Of a stretch of 64,000 bases of DNA, positions 27,220 to 36,284 are shown piece after piece. Source of the stretch: Arthrobacter zhaoxinii (GTDB lineage: Bacteria > Actinomycetota > Actinomycetes > Actinomycetales > Micrococcaceae); assembly GCF_025244925.1 (NCBI RefSeq), contig NZ_CP104275.1, positions 1,984,001-2,048,000 of the forward strand. Reading direction: 5' to 3'. Below the pieces are notes generated by a model. That model saw only the letters and a list, made by a program, of their open reading frames with translations, did no database searches and was not told the DNA's origin. A program made the position numbers and the translations under genes. How positions within the stretch are numbered: position 1 is the first letter of the stretch; each line of letters starts with the position of its first letter.

Positions 27220-27867
27220 ATGTCTTCCCGACCTCCGGTATGGCCCACCGTTCACAACGAACGCCAAGCCCTCATTAACGACCTTGAATCGCTTTCGCCG
27301 GGGCAATGGACCCAGCCCTCGCTCTGCCCCGGCTGGGACATTCACGACGTCCTGGCCCACCTCGTGGATACAGCGAAGACAACTCGTCTCAGCTTTCTCC
27401 GCCAAATGGTTGCCGCGAAGTTTGATTTCGACACAGCCACCGCACACGGGATCACCCGGGAACGAGCCGCGACCCCGCAGGCCACCCTCGCTGAGTTCCG
27501 TCGCATACGTGAATCAACCAGAACGGCGCCGGCTGCTCCGGCAACGCGGCTCGTCGAAGCAATCGTGCATGGTGAGGACATCCGGCGTCCCCTTGGGCTC
27601 ACAGGAACCTACCCGAGTGAGTCGGTCGAGGCAGCCCTGCAATACCAGGTCAAAACCGGGGCCTCCCTGGGCGGCGGTAAGGAACGCGCGCTTGGATTCC
27701 GTCTGCAGGCTCCCGATTCACAGTTTCACCACGGATCCGGTCCCGAAGTCGAAGGAACCTTATTGGCACTCCTCATGGCCGTCTCCGGCCGCCCCGTCCA
27801 TGCGGAGGATTTCTCGGGTGAAGGCGCAGCCTCATTCGTCGGCAAGCTTGAGCAGGCGTCTCACTGA
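27220..27867 (+). CDS. DinB/maleylpyruvate isomerase N-terminal domain protein (mycothiol-type)
   Basis: Protein of 215 residues with the actinobacterial mycothiol-dependent maleylpyruvate isomerase-like four-helix fold. The N-terminal helix is ERQALINDLESLSPGQWTQPSLCPGWDIHDVLAHLVDTAK (about 14-53), where the W and D/H residues are the family signature. A second conserved piece is RLVEAIVHGEDIRRPLG (about 110-126), supplying the metal His. Enzymatic substrate unknown; most genomic copies are uncharacterised mycothiol transferases. The ATG at 27220 is chosen over a TTG at 27208. Confidence 0.8.
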   Translation: MSSRPPVWPTVHNERQALINDLESLSPGQWTQPSLCPGWDIHDVLAHLVDTAKTTRLSFLRQMVAAKFDFDTATAHGITRERAATPQATLAEFRRIRESTRTAPAAPATRLVEAIVHGEDIRRPLGLTGTYPSESVEAALQYQVKTGASLGGGKERALGFRLQAPDSQFHHGSGPEVEGTLLALLMAVSGRPVHAEDFSGEGAASFVGKLEQASH

Positions 27868-27939
27868 GGAGCCTCCTCGCGCATCTCGGCTCTGCCGGGG
27901 CGTTCGGCGCAGCGGACGCCGCCGGCCGGCGTCGCCGGT

Positions 27940-27945
27940 TAGTCT
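27940..27945 (+). promoter_or_regulatory. -10 element of a leaderless methyltransferase promoter
   Basis: TAGTCT, seven bases before the ATG at 27953, with no ribosome-binding site. Spacing matches the other leaderless starts in this window (25130, 55755, 61057, 61657). Confidence 0.45.
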
Positions 27946-27952
27946 GATCGTC

Positions 27953-28585
27953 ATGATCCCAAGTGCCGACCTTGATTCCTACGCAGAAAAGATGCGCCGG
28001 CTAGTCGAAAAGGGAATGGACTTCGAGGTCGATGCACGGTTTGTCGACATGCTGGCCCCCCGGAACAGCCGGATCCTCGACATCGGGTGTGGCATCGGCT
28101 CGGCGGTTAGTGCGCTGCGCCGGAGTGGGCATCAGGTGTACGGCATCGATCCGACCCGTGCCGTTTTGGATGTCGCCGCTGACATCTTCGATAAGGGTTG
28201 GTATCGGCAGCTGGCCGTGGAGGAACTAGCTGATGATCGCTTGTGCGGAGAGGGTCTTCCGGGCGAATACGAGGTCATCTTGATGTCCGGAAACGTGCCG
28301 GCATTCCTTTCCGACGAGGCCTTGCAGGACGCTTTCAGGAGAGTTCGTGGGCTCTTGGTTGACGGTGGCCTGTTTGTAGTTGGTACCACCGTCGGAGCAA
28401 GGGGCGGCCCGACGGCCCAGGATGCTGCGGCGGGTTCCGCAGGGCTACCGTTGAAAAATCGATTTTCGGATTGGCACCTCGGCGCTTTCGACAAGGACTC
28501 AGGCTGGTCAGTGAGCGTTTATGCCAAACCGGGTGCACTAAGCACTCGCACCGGCCCGGACGGGGTCTTCCTTCTGAAGCGCTGA
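27953..28585 (+). CDS. Class I SAM-dependent methyltransferase
   Basis: Protein of 210 residues. SAM-binding motif I is ILDIGCGIGSAVSALR (about 43-58), motif II HQVYGIDPTRAVLDVA (about 61-76), post-motif VRGLLVDGGLFVVGTT (about 131-146). Substrate unknown; the size fits small methyltransferase-25/11 type proteins. The last 48 bases overlap the end of the GNAT gene on the opposite strand, so the two share coding sequence in antiparallel frames. It lies in the accessory 27-34 kb stretch. Confidence 0.85.
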   Translation: MIPSADLDSYAEKMRRLVEKGMDFEVDARFVDMLAPRNSRILDIGCGIGSAVSALRRSGHQVYGIDPTRAVLDVAADIFDKGWYRQLAVEELADDRLCGEGLPGEYEVILMSGNVPAFLSDEALQDAFRRVRGLLVDGGLFVVGTTVGARGGPTAQDAAAGSAGLPLKNRFSDWHLGAFDKDSGWSVSVYAKPGALSTRTGPDGVFLLKR

Positions 28586-29503
28586 GACGCAGCCGGGCTG
28601 AACGGGCAGGGGCGTCGCGTTACTTCGATGCCAGTCGGCGACTTCCCGGTGCGCGGTGAATCCTGCCGCCAGATAGGTGGCGACGGCTCCCGCGTTAGAG
28701 GTCTCCGCGCAGACCATGGCGCTCGATGACCCCAGTTGCCGGAGCGCGTCCACTGCCGCACTTGCCATGGCTGTGCCGTATCCGCGGCCACGGTGTTCCT
28801 GATGCACTGCCAGTGGTTCGATGAGTCCCGGACGCCCTTCGCCGGCCGACCACACCGCGGCGGCAGCGACGACATGACCGTCACGGCATCGCAGGGACAG
28901 TATGCGCGCGAGGTCAAGAAAGGGGCTTTCCGCGGCGAGGCGCCATCCATCCACGAAGCGTTGGCTGCGCTCGTCCGGTATCGGGGTACCCCGAAAGGCC
29001 GACCAGTGAACAGCCACCCACTCAGCGGTGTGACCTGGTTCCACGGTCTCAACCCGGAGGACCGAGGCCTTGTGCGATGCTGCCATATCGTGGTGGAGCG
29101 GTGTCCACGGTTCGTCGGCCGACCAATCGTTCTGCGCCAGCTGCTCGGTCAAGGCGACCGCACCGCGTGCCTCGATAGTTGCTGCCCCTGCGCTGAGGAT
29201 TCCAGCCATCGGGTTGTTGACGTCATCAACGATGCGAAGGGCAAGGCTTGCATCTCGGCGCCGCGTCGGATCGATGGCGAACCGCAACAGCTCGGGGCCG
29301 TCGAGAAGGGCCATGGCAAGGATCGTGTCACCCTGCGACCACACGCGGGTCGCAGCGGCTGTGGCGGCTGGCCCTCGTAGGGAGTACCAGCCCAGATCGC
29401 CTGGGTGTAGATGCAGTGGTCCCCTGTCGTGTTGCCACTTCCCTAAAACGCTGCAGATCCCACCGAGCTCGTCCACACCCGGTGTTCGCAGGACAACATC
29501 CAT
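28538..29503 (-). CDS. GNAT family N-acetyltransferase, two-domain
   Basis: Protein of 321 residues. The C-terminal half (about 165-305) is a GNAT fold with the acetyl-CoA loop HQEHRGRGYGTAM (about 234-246) and ETSNAGAVATYLAAGFTAH (about 271-289). The N-terminal half looks like a degenerate second GNAT-like or variable domain (WYSLRGPAATAAATRVW, LLRFAIDP). Substrate unknown. The ATG at 29503 is used. Its 3' end overlaps the methyltransferase 3' end by 48 bases in antiparallel. Confidence 0.82.
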   Translation of the reverse strand: MDVVLRTPGVDELGGICSVLGKWQHDRGPLHLHPGDLGWYSLRGPAATAAATRVWSQGDTILAMALLDGPELLRFAIDPTRRRDASLALRIVDDVNNPMAGILSAGAATIEARGAVALTEQLAQNDWSADEPWTPLHHDMAASHKASVLRVETVEPGHTAEWVAVHWSAFRGTPIPDERSQRFVDGWRLAAESPFLDLARILSLRCRDGHVVAAAAVWSAGEGRPGLIEPLAVHQEHRGRGYGTAMASAAVDALRQLGSSSAMVCAETSNAGAVATYLAAGFTAHREVADWHRSNATPLPVQPGCVSALQKEDPVRAGASA

Positions 29504-29737
29504 GATCCCCCGTCTTCCTTCTCCAAAAATGTTCCAGAATGCCGAACTGCACTTCTACTGCCGCGGCGAAACGCTGACCTGGTGCCTGGGCAGGGTCCAC
29601 GTCTGGTGACGGGAACGGCAGCGACGGCAGCCAGGGCCTGCGCAGTACTCTCGGCGATCGCCGCGGCACCGGGAGGCAGTCCCGCTAAGTAATTCCTCAG
29701 CGGGCATGGTGCTTGTCGGCAGAAGTGGTTGTTTCGG

Positions 29738-30052
29738 TCAGTCAGCGGCGGAGGCTGCAGCCTTGTTCATCATTGACTGTTCGCTTGCTTCGCTGTGACG
29801 AATGACCAGGGAGGTCGTGATGAGTATGGCGGAGAGCAACATGGAGGCAACCAGGAGGAGCAAATAAATCAGCGATACCAGCACAGCGCTAGGTGCTGTT
29901 TCCCAGACCACGAGAAGCGGCATTCCGCTCAGACTGTCTCCTACGCCGAAGTTCCTGTTGATAAACGAACCCAGGCCGAGGAGGACGACCGCTGCAATCC
30001 CGAACCTCGTACCAAACCTCATTGTGGACTTCGCGAGCGTTGCACCAGACAT
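29738..30052 (-). CDS. Small membrane protein, unknown function
   Basis: Protein of 104 residues from the ATG at 30052, with AGGAG five bases upstream. It has two clear membrane segments (FGIAAVVLLGLGSFI, about 17-31; VLVSLIYLLLLVASMLLSAILITTSLVI, about 57-84) and a short polar tail. I do not recognise a family. It stands alone, about 220 bases from the genes on either side. A real gene is supported mainly by the ribosome-binding site and the membrane pattern. Confidence 0.65.
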   Translation of the reverse strand: MSGATLAKSTMRFGTRFGIAAVVLLGLGSFINRNFGVGDSLSGMPLLVVWETAPSAVLVSLIYLLLLVASMLLSAILITTSLVIRHSEASEQSMMNKAAASAAD

Positions 30053-30273
30053 CTCACTCCTAGGATTCGGTCGGCTCGAGCGGTCAATGCCGCGACATCT
30101 GCTTTAGTATGCGCGCCGTTCACGGCAGCATCAATGCCGGGCTCGGGCTGGGGTCCACCCGCCGGGTAGGCGTCCCAGTAGTTTTTCCCGGCTCAGCATG
30201 TCGCCTTACGAAGCGACGCCGCCAGCCGCACGGCGCTGTGCAAACCCGCTATCTAGTCCTGCGACTCGATCAC

Positions 30274-31632
30274 TCAGGTGCCCGGCAGCGGCGGTGCGGT
30301 GGATTGATAGGTGTGCCCGGTGGGCGTGGTTATTGCCACCGTGTGCCGGTCCGGATTATCAATGCCTTCGGCCCGCCATCCGGCTGCTTCCTTGGCGTGG
30401 TTGCAGGCTTCGCAGAGACCCTGCAGGTTGTCGCTGGAGGTGCGGCCGCCTAGATGATGGGGCCGGATATGGTCGCGGTGCCGAATCGGGGCGTTGCACC
30501 ACGGTGTCCGACAGGTTTCGTCCCTCGTGGAAATGAACCTTGACAATGCTTCGGGGACAAACCGCGCCTTCGAGTCCATGCCGATGAGTTCACCCGAGGT
30601 CGGCGCGGTATAGAGGCGCCGGAGCCAGAGATCCGGCGCTGAAGGCGCTCCACGCCGGCCGGTCCGTTCCGTCCGTTCTTTGTGTCCGGCTTTTCGTACG
30701 GCGTCGCGTGCCCACATGGCCGGCACCACGCCGTATCCCTGGAGGTAGGCCGGATCTTCGGCGCCCGCAAGAAGCGTACGGTCGGTCATGACGAGCTGGA
30801 CTTCCATCGGCACACGGTCAGCTTGGGTAAGGCCGGTGATTCTTTCGACCAGCGTGTCAGCCATGATCTGGCCCCGGCCGCGTTCATCGCCGCGTGCCCG
30901 GAGGGAATCCGCTTCACGGCTGAGGGCGGCAAATACGGCGACGCCCTGGGCCACCGGCAACAGGCCTGTCAGATAGGTCATAGTGTCCGGGGCGGGCCGG
31001 CAGGAAACATAACGGTCCGCCTGCGCCTTGGCTGCACGCCGGACCAGTGCCTCCTGGTCGATCCGGTACGTCAGTTTCCGGATCCGGCCAATCAAACGCC
31101 CATCACCGAGCCCCTCGAGACCGGCAACGTCTCCGGCTACCTCACGGTCCACCAAGCGCCGGTCGGATACCGACAGGCATGCAGTCTCGCGGACCAGAAG
31201 CGTGGCCCGCCATTCGTTGAGTCTGCCCTCGGACAGCGCCCGGAGTGTGCATGGCATTTCATGTGCAAGTGCCTTGGAGAAGCCAAGAATCCGCCCACCG
31301 CGTGCAGGAGATTCGCGTCGTGCGAGGGCAATTTGAGCAGCGACTCCTCTCCCCTGATGCTCCTCGGGAATGCCGGAGCGGGCGTCCTTTGCACGGACGG
31401 AGGCATCGAAGGCGGCTGCGACGCGAACCTGGGCTGCTGCAGCAGCGGCCTTGAGTTCTTCCAGCACGCGCAGACGGTTTATCAGACCCGCGTCTGTATC
31501 GGCGGCAATCTCCTGCAGGGCCCGTCCGGACGACAGGTCGGCGATCCATGTGGTGACCGGCGAGGAGGACGGTTCGTTGCCACAGCCAGCGCCATCAACA
31601 GGTGGTGGATAGTCCCGATTTGATTCGAACAT
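30274..31632 (-). CDS. DUF222 / HNH endonuclease (13E12 repeat family)
   Basis: Protein of 452 residues. The N-terminal and central DUF222 domain spans about 35-330. A C-terminal HNH nuclease domain follows, with CRTPWC..RHRDHIRPHHLGGRTSSDNLQGLCEACNHAKE split over about 378-420 (Cys pairs CxxxxC and CxxC, DH and N). This is the 13E12-type family common in actinobacteria; its role is unknown. A LexA box (31625-31640) covers the start codon at 31632 and a -10/-35 pair lies just upstream, so expression should be DNA-damage inducible. Leaderless start. Members of this family in mycobacteria were reported among LexA-box genes. Confidence 0.9.
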   Translation of the reverse strand: MFESNRDYPPPVDGAGCGNEPSSSPVTTWIADLSSGRALQEIAADTDAGLINRLRVLEELKAAAAAAQVRVAAAFDASVRAKDARSGIPEEHQGRGVAAQIALARRESPARGGRILGFSKALAHEMPCTLRALSEGRLNEWRATLLVRETACLSVSDRRLVDREVAGDVAGLEGLGDGRLIGRIRKLTYRIDQEALVRRAAKAQADRYVSCRPAPDTMTYLTGLLPVAQGVAVFAALSREADSLRARGDERGRGQIMADTLVERITGLTQADRVPMEVQLVMTDRTLLAGAEDPAYLQGYGVVPAMWARDAVRKAGHKERTERTGRRGAPSAPDLWLRRLYTAPTSGELIGMDSKARFVPEALSRFISTRDETCRTPWCNAPIRHRDHIRPHHLGGRTSSDNLQGLCEACNHAKEAAGWRAEGIDNPDRHTVAITTPTGHTYQSTAPPLPGT

Positions 31633-31640
31633 GTGTTCGA
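31625..31640. promoter_or_regulatory. LexA (SOS) box over the start of the HNH gene
   Basis: TCGAACATGTGTTCGA on the plus strand, matching the actinobacterial LexA form CGAAC-N4-GTTCG exactly. The HNH gene ATG (31632-31630, minus) lies inside it. The -10 TAGCAT (31645-31640) touches its edge, so bound LexA would block initiation. Confidence 0.85.
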
Positions 31641-31669
31641 TGCTATGTGCTCAAAACCCAAGCCTGCAA
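31640..31669 (-). promoter_or_regulatory. Promoter of the HNH gene
   Basis: Minus-strand -35 TTGCAG (31669-31664), 18-base spacer, -10 TAGCAT (31645-31640), then seven bases to the ATG at 31632. The spacing predicts a leaderless transcript. Confidence 0.55.
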
Positions 31670-32012
31670 TAGGAGGTTTCACCCTTGTGGAAAACTCTCC
31701 TCACCCCCCGAGAATCACGCCCTGACCTGCGGAAACACTTGAAAGAGTAAGTCAGGATCCTGGTCTCCCCTCCCGATCCCGCGTGCTTGCTGGAGGCGTG
31801 CAACCGTCAGCCCGGAGGCCGGTCTGGATCCGCCGCAGTCGGCAGGTTGGGAGTCCCGCCGTCGGCCCGCCCCAGGTCAGCCGCCCGCCTCCGCCGCCCG
31901 CCCCGCCGTCGGCTCCAGGTCCGGGACGCGTGCTACCGTTCGGGGCCGTACCCACAACCGAAGCCGACTGGTCCCGCGATTGAAGAGGCACCCCCCGAAT
32001 GAAACGAGCCGC
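31670..32012. other. Gene-free stretch between the HNH gene and a methyltransferase
   Basis: I find no convincing gene, hairpin or repeat here. Short frames are proline/arginine rich and look like noise. The right end must hold the promoter of the methyltransferase at 32013, but no clear -10 is visible. Confidence 0.6.
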
Positions 32013-32732
32013 ATGACTGTTGCAAAGCCCGGGAACTACTACGCCGTTCCTGAACTTGCAGGCGCCTACGACGCCGATACGGAAGCCCGGCAGGACCTGC
32101 CGTTCTACCTGTCCCTGGCTGCAGCACTGGGCGCCCGCCGCGTTGCGGACATCGGATCAGGAACAGGCCTGCTCTGCAGCCTTCTGGCCGGGCATGGGCA
32201 TGAAGTGATCGGTGTCGAACCGGAAGAAACCATGCTCTCGCTCGCTGCGTCCCAACCGCATGCCGACGACGTCGCCTGGGTTCGAGGAACCGCGGAACAT
32301 CTGCCGGAGGCCTGGGCCGATCTGGTTCTGATGACCGGACATGTCGCGCAGTACTTCCTCGATGACACCTCCTGGGCGCAGGTCCTCAGCCATGCGGGAC
32401 GGGCTCTGAGGTCCGGAGGCAGGCTGGCATTTGAAGTGCGCACCCCGGACGCTGAAGCCTGGCGCCGGTGGGAGGGCACACAGAGCACCAGTCGGGGAAC
32501 AGTCATCCAGACCGTCCGGCGCAACGGCGACCTGGTCACGCACACCGATACCTGGACCAACGAATCCGGCACCTGGACCACGACCGAGACCCTCCGCTTT
32601 CCCTCCTGGGACACGGTGACCGCAGGGCTGCAAGCGGCAGGACTTACGGTCGATCAGTGCTGGGGGAACTGGGATCGAAGCCCGGTGCGGAAGGATTCAC
32701 CGGAGTGGATTGTCCTCACCAGCCCGGCGTAG
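32013..32732 (+). CDS. Class I SAM-dependent methyltransferase
   Basis: Protein of 239 residues starting MTVAKPGNYYAVPELAGAYD at the ATG at 32013. SAM motif I is VADIGSGTGLLCSLLAGHGHEVIGVEP (about 43-69), and RALRSGGRLAFEVRTP (about 130-145) is the post-core strand. The C-terminal half (TDTWTNESGTWTTTETLRFPSWDTVTAGL) forms the lid typical of methyltransferase type 11/25 proteins. Substrate unknown. An in-frame extension to 31980 lacks support. Confidence 0.85.
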   Translation: MTVAKPGNYYAVPELAGAYDADTEARQDLPFYLSLAAALGARRVADIGSGTGLLCSLLAGHGHEVIGVEPEETMLSLAASQPHADDVAWVRGTAEHLPEAWADLVLMTGHVAQYFLDDTSWAQVLSHAGRALRSGGRLAFEVRTPDAEAWRRWEGTQSTSRGTVIQTVRRNGDLVTHTDTWTNESGTWTTTETLRFPSWDTVTAGLQAAGLTVDQCWGNWDRSPVRKDSPEWIVLTSPA

Positions 32733-32800
32733 CGCCCGCACCCGGCTGCCCGGCTGCCCGGCACCATGCCTAGCGACTCCCAGCACCCCCCACGACATCC

Positions 32801-34099
32801 CTACCCTCCCCCGCTGTCCTGCGTCACCAGCCACTCGTGCGCCCCGGCGTCGGCCGCTCCCAGGGACTCGACAACCGGAACGGTCCGTGCCCGCACCGCT
32901 TCCCGCTGGGCCGGGGGCGCGCATTCCCCCTGCGGCAGGTCCCCGGCTACGGAACACCACCGGTACGGGTCCCGGACAATCACCGACGGCGCCCAGGCAA
33001 GGTCACCGACCGACCACTCCCCGGCGTCGTCGCGCACGAACTGCGCCCGGACAATCAAGCCCTCATTGTTGACGTCGTACCAGGGCGACAGCTCCGTCAC
33101 GGCATTGCCGAGCCCGTACACAATCCAGGTGCCGTTGTAGTTCTCGATCGGCAGGACCGAGTGTGTGTGGTGGCCGTAAATAAAGTCGAACTCGCCGCTG
33201 TCCGCCAGCGCGTGGGCCGTTTCCACCTGCTGGGCGTTGGGCGCCGAGGCGTATTCGTCACCGGCGTGGATCGCCGCGACGACGACGTCGGCCCCCTCCG
33301 CCCGGGCCGCCTTCGCCTTCGCGATCATCGCCGGAGCGTCGAGCAGGTCCACCTGCCACGGATACTCGGCCACCAGCCCGTTCAGTCCGTAGGTTGCTTC
33401 GATGACGGCGAGGTTCCCCGCCGGCGCGGACAGGAGCATGGGTGCTCCGGCACCGGCTTCCGCGGCGTATGACCCGGTGTGCTCCAGCCCGAGGGAGTCC
33501 AGCACCCCGAGGGTGCGGTTCAGCCCGGCCGTGCCGGCGTCGACGGTGTGGTTGCTGGCAGTGGTGCAGCCGGAATAGCCGACGGCGGCCGCGGCGGTAA
33601 GGATCTGCGGAGGCACGTTGAACATGGGATAGCCCGCATAGGGACCGTCCGGCTCGGCCACCGGAGTTTCCATGTGGCACACGGCCAGGTCGGCGCCGGA
33701 GATGTAGGTCCGCTGCCCGGCCAGCAGCGGCTCGAAGTCCAGGGGAGCCTTCCCGGTGGCAGCCGCATCCGCCGCGGCCTGCTCCCAGAGCTGAGGGTGG
33801 ACCAGCAGGTCCCCGGCGAGCATCAGGGAGAAGCAGTTCTCCGTGGGACACTCCAGTCCTTTTCCGGGGCTGCCGGAATCCGCGGACGGTGCCGGGACGG
33901 ACGGCGACGCAGACGGGTCGGCGGCTGAAGAAGACGCCGACGACGCCCCGCCGGCACCCCCGCCGCCCTCCTGCCCGCTGCCCCCGGCCGCCGTACAGCC
34001 GCCGAGCAGCAGGGCCAGCACCAGCGCCGCCGCGGGCCCCGGCAGCCGGGCCGGCGCCGGACCGGCCCCTGCAGTGCGAACGCCGAGGTTGCGTTTCAT
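32801..34099 (-). CDS. CapA family lipoprotein (metallophosphatase-like)
   Basis: Secreted lipoprotein of 432 residues. Signal peptide MKRNLGVRT...ALVLALLLGGC with lipobox Cys at 35, then a Ser/Ala/Gly-rich linker (about 36-80). The CapA / PGA_cap fold follows (FSLMLAGDLLVHPQLW, SGADLAVCHMETPVA, TTASNHTVDAGTAGL, VAAIHAGDEYA, FIYGHHTHSVLPIE), which carries calcineurin-like metal residues (D, E, NH, H, H-x-H). Members are linked to poly-glutamate capsule synthesis, but no capBC genes are nearby, so the role is unknown. Start 34099 places basic residues right before the hydrophobic core; ATG 34111 is an alternative. Confidence 0.88.
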   Translation of the reverse strand: MKRNLGVRTAGAGPAPARLPGPAAALVLALLLGGCTAAGGSGQEGGGGAGGASSASSSAADPSASPSVPAPSADSGSPGKGLECPTENCFSLMLAGDLLVHPQLWEQAAADAAATGKAPLDFEPLLAGQRTYISGADLAVCHMETPVAEPDGPYAGYPMFNVPPQILTAAAAVGYSGCTTASNHTVDAGTAGLNRTLGVLDSLGLEHTGSYAAEAGAGAPMLLSAPAGNLAVIEATYGLNGLVAEYPWQVDLLDAPAMIAKAKAARAEGADVVVAAIHAGDEYASAPNAQQVETAHALADSGEFDFIYGHHTHSVLPIENYNGTWIVYGLGNAVTELSPWYDVNNEGLIVRAQFVRDDAGEWSVGDLAWAPSVIVRDPYRWCSVAGDLPQGECAPPAQREAVRARTVPVVESLGAADAGAHEWLVTQDSGGG

Positions 34100-34227
34100 G
34101 AACTCCGCCATAACTCCCCCACGGATCTCGCCCCAGGCCTGCGGGCTGCGGGCAGCGGGGAATCGGACCGATCCTACGGCAGTGTCAGGTTGGATTGGCA
34201 TGCTCCGCTGTGCCAGTCTTGGGCTTT

Positions 34228-36252
34228 ATGGACAATCCCTTCCTTTACCCGAGTAGCCTGCCGTACCAGCTACCCCCGTTCGAGCAGATCAACGAAGACG
34301 TTTTCCTGCCCGCCTTTGACAGCGGCATCCGTGAGCACGCCGCGCAGATCGAGCGCATTGCCGCGAACCCGCAGGCACCGGACTTCGGCAACACCATTGC
34401 AGCGCTGGAGTCATCGGGCCAGGAACTGGGCCGGACCGCCGTCGTCTTCTTCACCTTCTGCGCCGCCCACGCCACCGAGGGTGTGCAGCAGATCCAGCAG
34501 GAGATCAGTCCGCGGCTGGCCGCCCACGAGGACGCCGTCTACCTCAACCGGCAGCTCTTCGACCGGGTGGAAGCGGTTGCGGCAGAAACCGGCGGCCTGG
34601 ATGACGAGCAGGCGCGCCTGGTGTCCGAGTACCGCCGGCGTTTCATCCGCGCCGGGGCCCGGCTCGACGACGCCGGTCAGGCACGCATGCGGGAACTGAA
34701 CGCCCGGCTTTCGGAACTCGGGACGGAGTTTTCCCAGCGCCTGCTGAAGGACACCAATGATTCCGCCCTGGTGCTCGACGACGCGGCCGAACTCGACGGC
34801 CTGTCCGACGACGACGTCGCCGCCGCTGCCACCGCGGCCAAGCAGGCCGGGCACGACGGCAAATACCTGCTGTCCCTCGTACTGCCCACCCCGCAGCCGG
34901 CGCTGGCGTCGCTGACCCGCCGGGAGACCCGCCGCCGCCTGCACGAAGCCTCCCTGAACCGCGGCTTCCGGGACAATGACCGGAACACGCTGGCCATCGC
35001 CGCCGAGCTGGCAGCGCTGCGCGCAGAGAGGGCCGCGCTGCTCGGTTTCGCCACCCATGCCGAGTACGCCACGGACGACCAGACCGCACCGACCCTGGAC
35101 GCCATCCACGAGATGCTGGACAAGCTCGCCCCCGCCGCCGTGCGCAACGCCAAGGCCGAAGCCGAAGAACTGCGCGAAGCGGCCCGGCGGAACGGCCACG
35201 AACTGGCCGCCTGGGACTGGGCGTATTACTCCGAGCAGGTCCGGCGGGAGAAGTTCGACGTTGACTCCGCCGCCCTGCGCCCGTACTTCGAGCTGGAGCG
35301 TGTGCTGAATGACGGAGTCTTCTACGCTGCAAACCGCCTCTACGGCCTCACCTTCACCGAACGCACGGATCTCACGGGTTACCACCCGGATGTGAGGGTC
35401 TGGGAGGTTAAGGACGACGACGGCACCGGGCTGGGCCTGTTCCTGGGCGACTACTACACCCGCAACACCAAGAACGGCGGCGCGTGGATGAATTCCCTGG
35501 TCCACCAGTCCCGGCTGCTGGACGCCCCGCCCGTGGTCATCAACAACCTGAACATTTCCAGGCCCGCGGCCGGCGAGCCCACGCTGCTGAGCTTCGGCGA
35601 GGTGGTCACCGCGTTCCACGAATTCGGCCATGCGCTGCACGGCCTGTTCTCGGACGTGACCTATCCCCAGTTCTCCGGCACCGCCGTACCGCGTGACTTC
35701 GTGGAATACCCGTCGCAGGTCAACGAGATGTGGATGCTGTGGCCGGAGGTGGTCAGCAACTTCGCGAAGCACCACGTCACCGGGGAGCCGCTGCCGCAGG
35801 ACGTCATCGACAAGGTCAACGCGGCGGCCGTCTGGGGCGAAGGGTTCTCCACCACCGAGTACCTCGGCGCCGCCCTGCTGGACCTGGCCTGGCACGAACT
35901 GCCGCCGGGCGAAACGGTACAGGATCCGGAAGCGTTCGAGGCCGCAGCGCTGGCGGCGGCCGGCGTCGACCTGGACCTGGTTCCGCCTCGCTACCGGACC
36001 GGCTACTTCAAGCACATCTTCGCCGGCGGCTACGCTGCCTCCTACTACGCTTACATCTGGAGCGAGGTGCTCGACGCCGACACGGTCGAGTGGTTCCGGG
36101 AAAACGGCGGCCTGACCCGGGAGAACGGCGACCGTTTCCGGACGGAGCTGCTCTCCCGCGGCAACAGCATCGACCCGCTGCAGGCGTTCCGGAACTTCCG
36201 CGGACGCGATGCGCAGATCCAGCCGCTGCTGGACCGGCGCGGCCTGGCCTAG
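34228..36252 (+). CDS. M3 family metallopeptidase (oligopeptidase A / Dcp type)
   Basis: Cytosolic zinc oligopeptidase of 674 residues. The zinc motif FHEFGHALHGLFSDVTYPQ lies around residue 466, with a second ligand region WMLWPEVVSNFAKH. YYTRNTKNGGAWMN is the conserved M3 segment before the active site. The C-terminal GGYAASYYAYIWSEVLDADTVEWF is also diagnostic. It cleaves short peptides, including signal-peptide remnants in E. coli. The ATG at 34228 is the first in a well-conserved frame (MDNPFLYPSSLPYQLPPF). The stop codon is the beginning of a six-copy AGGC repeat and is followed by a bidirectional terminator. Confidence 0.96.
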   Translation: MDNPFLYPSSLPYQLPPFEQINEDVFLPAFDSGIREHAAQIERIAANPQAPDFGNTIAALESSGQELGRTAVVFFTFCAAHATEGVQQIQQEISPRLAAHEDAVYLNRQLFDRVEAVAAETGGLDDEQARLVSEYRRRFIRAGARLDDAGQARMRELNARLSELGTEFSQRLLKDTNDSALVLDDAAELDGLSDDDVAAAATAAKQAGHDGKYLLSLVLPTPQPALASLTRRETRRRLHEASLNRGFRDNDRNTLAIAAELAALRAERAALLGFATHAEYATDDQTAPTLDAIHEMLDKLAPAAVRNAKAEAEELREAARRNGHELAAWDWAYYSEQVRREKFDVDSAALRPYFELERVLNDGVFYAANRLYGLTFTERTDLTGYHPDVRVWEVKDDDGTGLGLFLGDYYTRNTKNGGAWMNSLVHQSRLLDAPPVVINNLNISRPAAGEPTLLSFGEVVTAFHEFGHALHGLFSDVTYPQFSGTAVPRDFVEYPSQVNEMWMLWPEVVSNFAKHHVTGEPLPQDVIDKVNAAAVWGEGFSTTEYLGAALLDLAWHELPPGETVQDPEAFEAAALAAAGVDLDLVPPRYRTGYFKHIFAGGYAASYYAYIWSEVLDADTVEWFRENGGLTRENGDRFRTELLSRGNSIDPLQAFRNFRGRDAQIQPLLDRRGLA

Positions 36253-36274
36253 GCAGGCAGGCAGGCAGGCAGGC
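36251..36274 (+). repeat. (AGGC)6 tetranucleotide repeat
   Basis: Six exact tandem copies of AGGC. The first two bases belong to the TAG stop of the M3 peptidase gene, so slippage would not alter the protein but would change the distance to the terminator. Confidence 0.9.
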
Positions 36275-36284
36275 ACAGAACAGC

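Noticed and set aside
30682..31623. Plus-strand frame of about 313 codons opposite the HNH gene
   Set aside because: It overlaps a well-supported DUF222-HNH gene on the other strand; its translation shows no domain.
31752..32002. Short proline/arginine-rich frames upstream of the methyltransferase at 32013
   Set aside because: Low-complexity composition, no ribosome-binding site, no recognisable domain.
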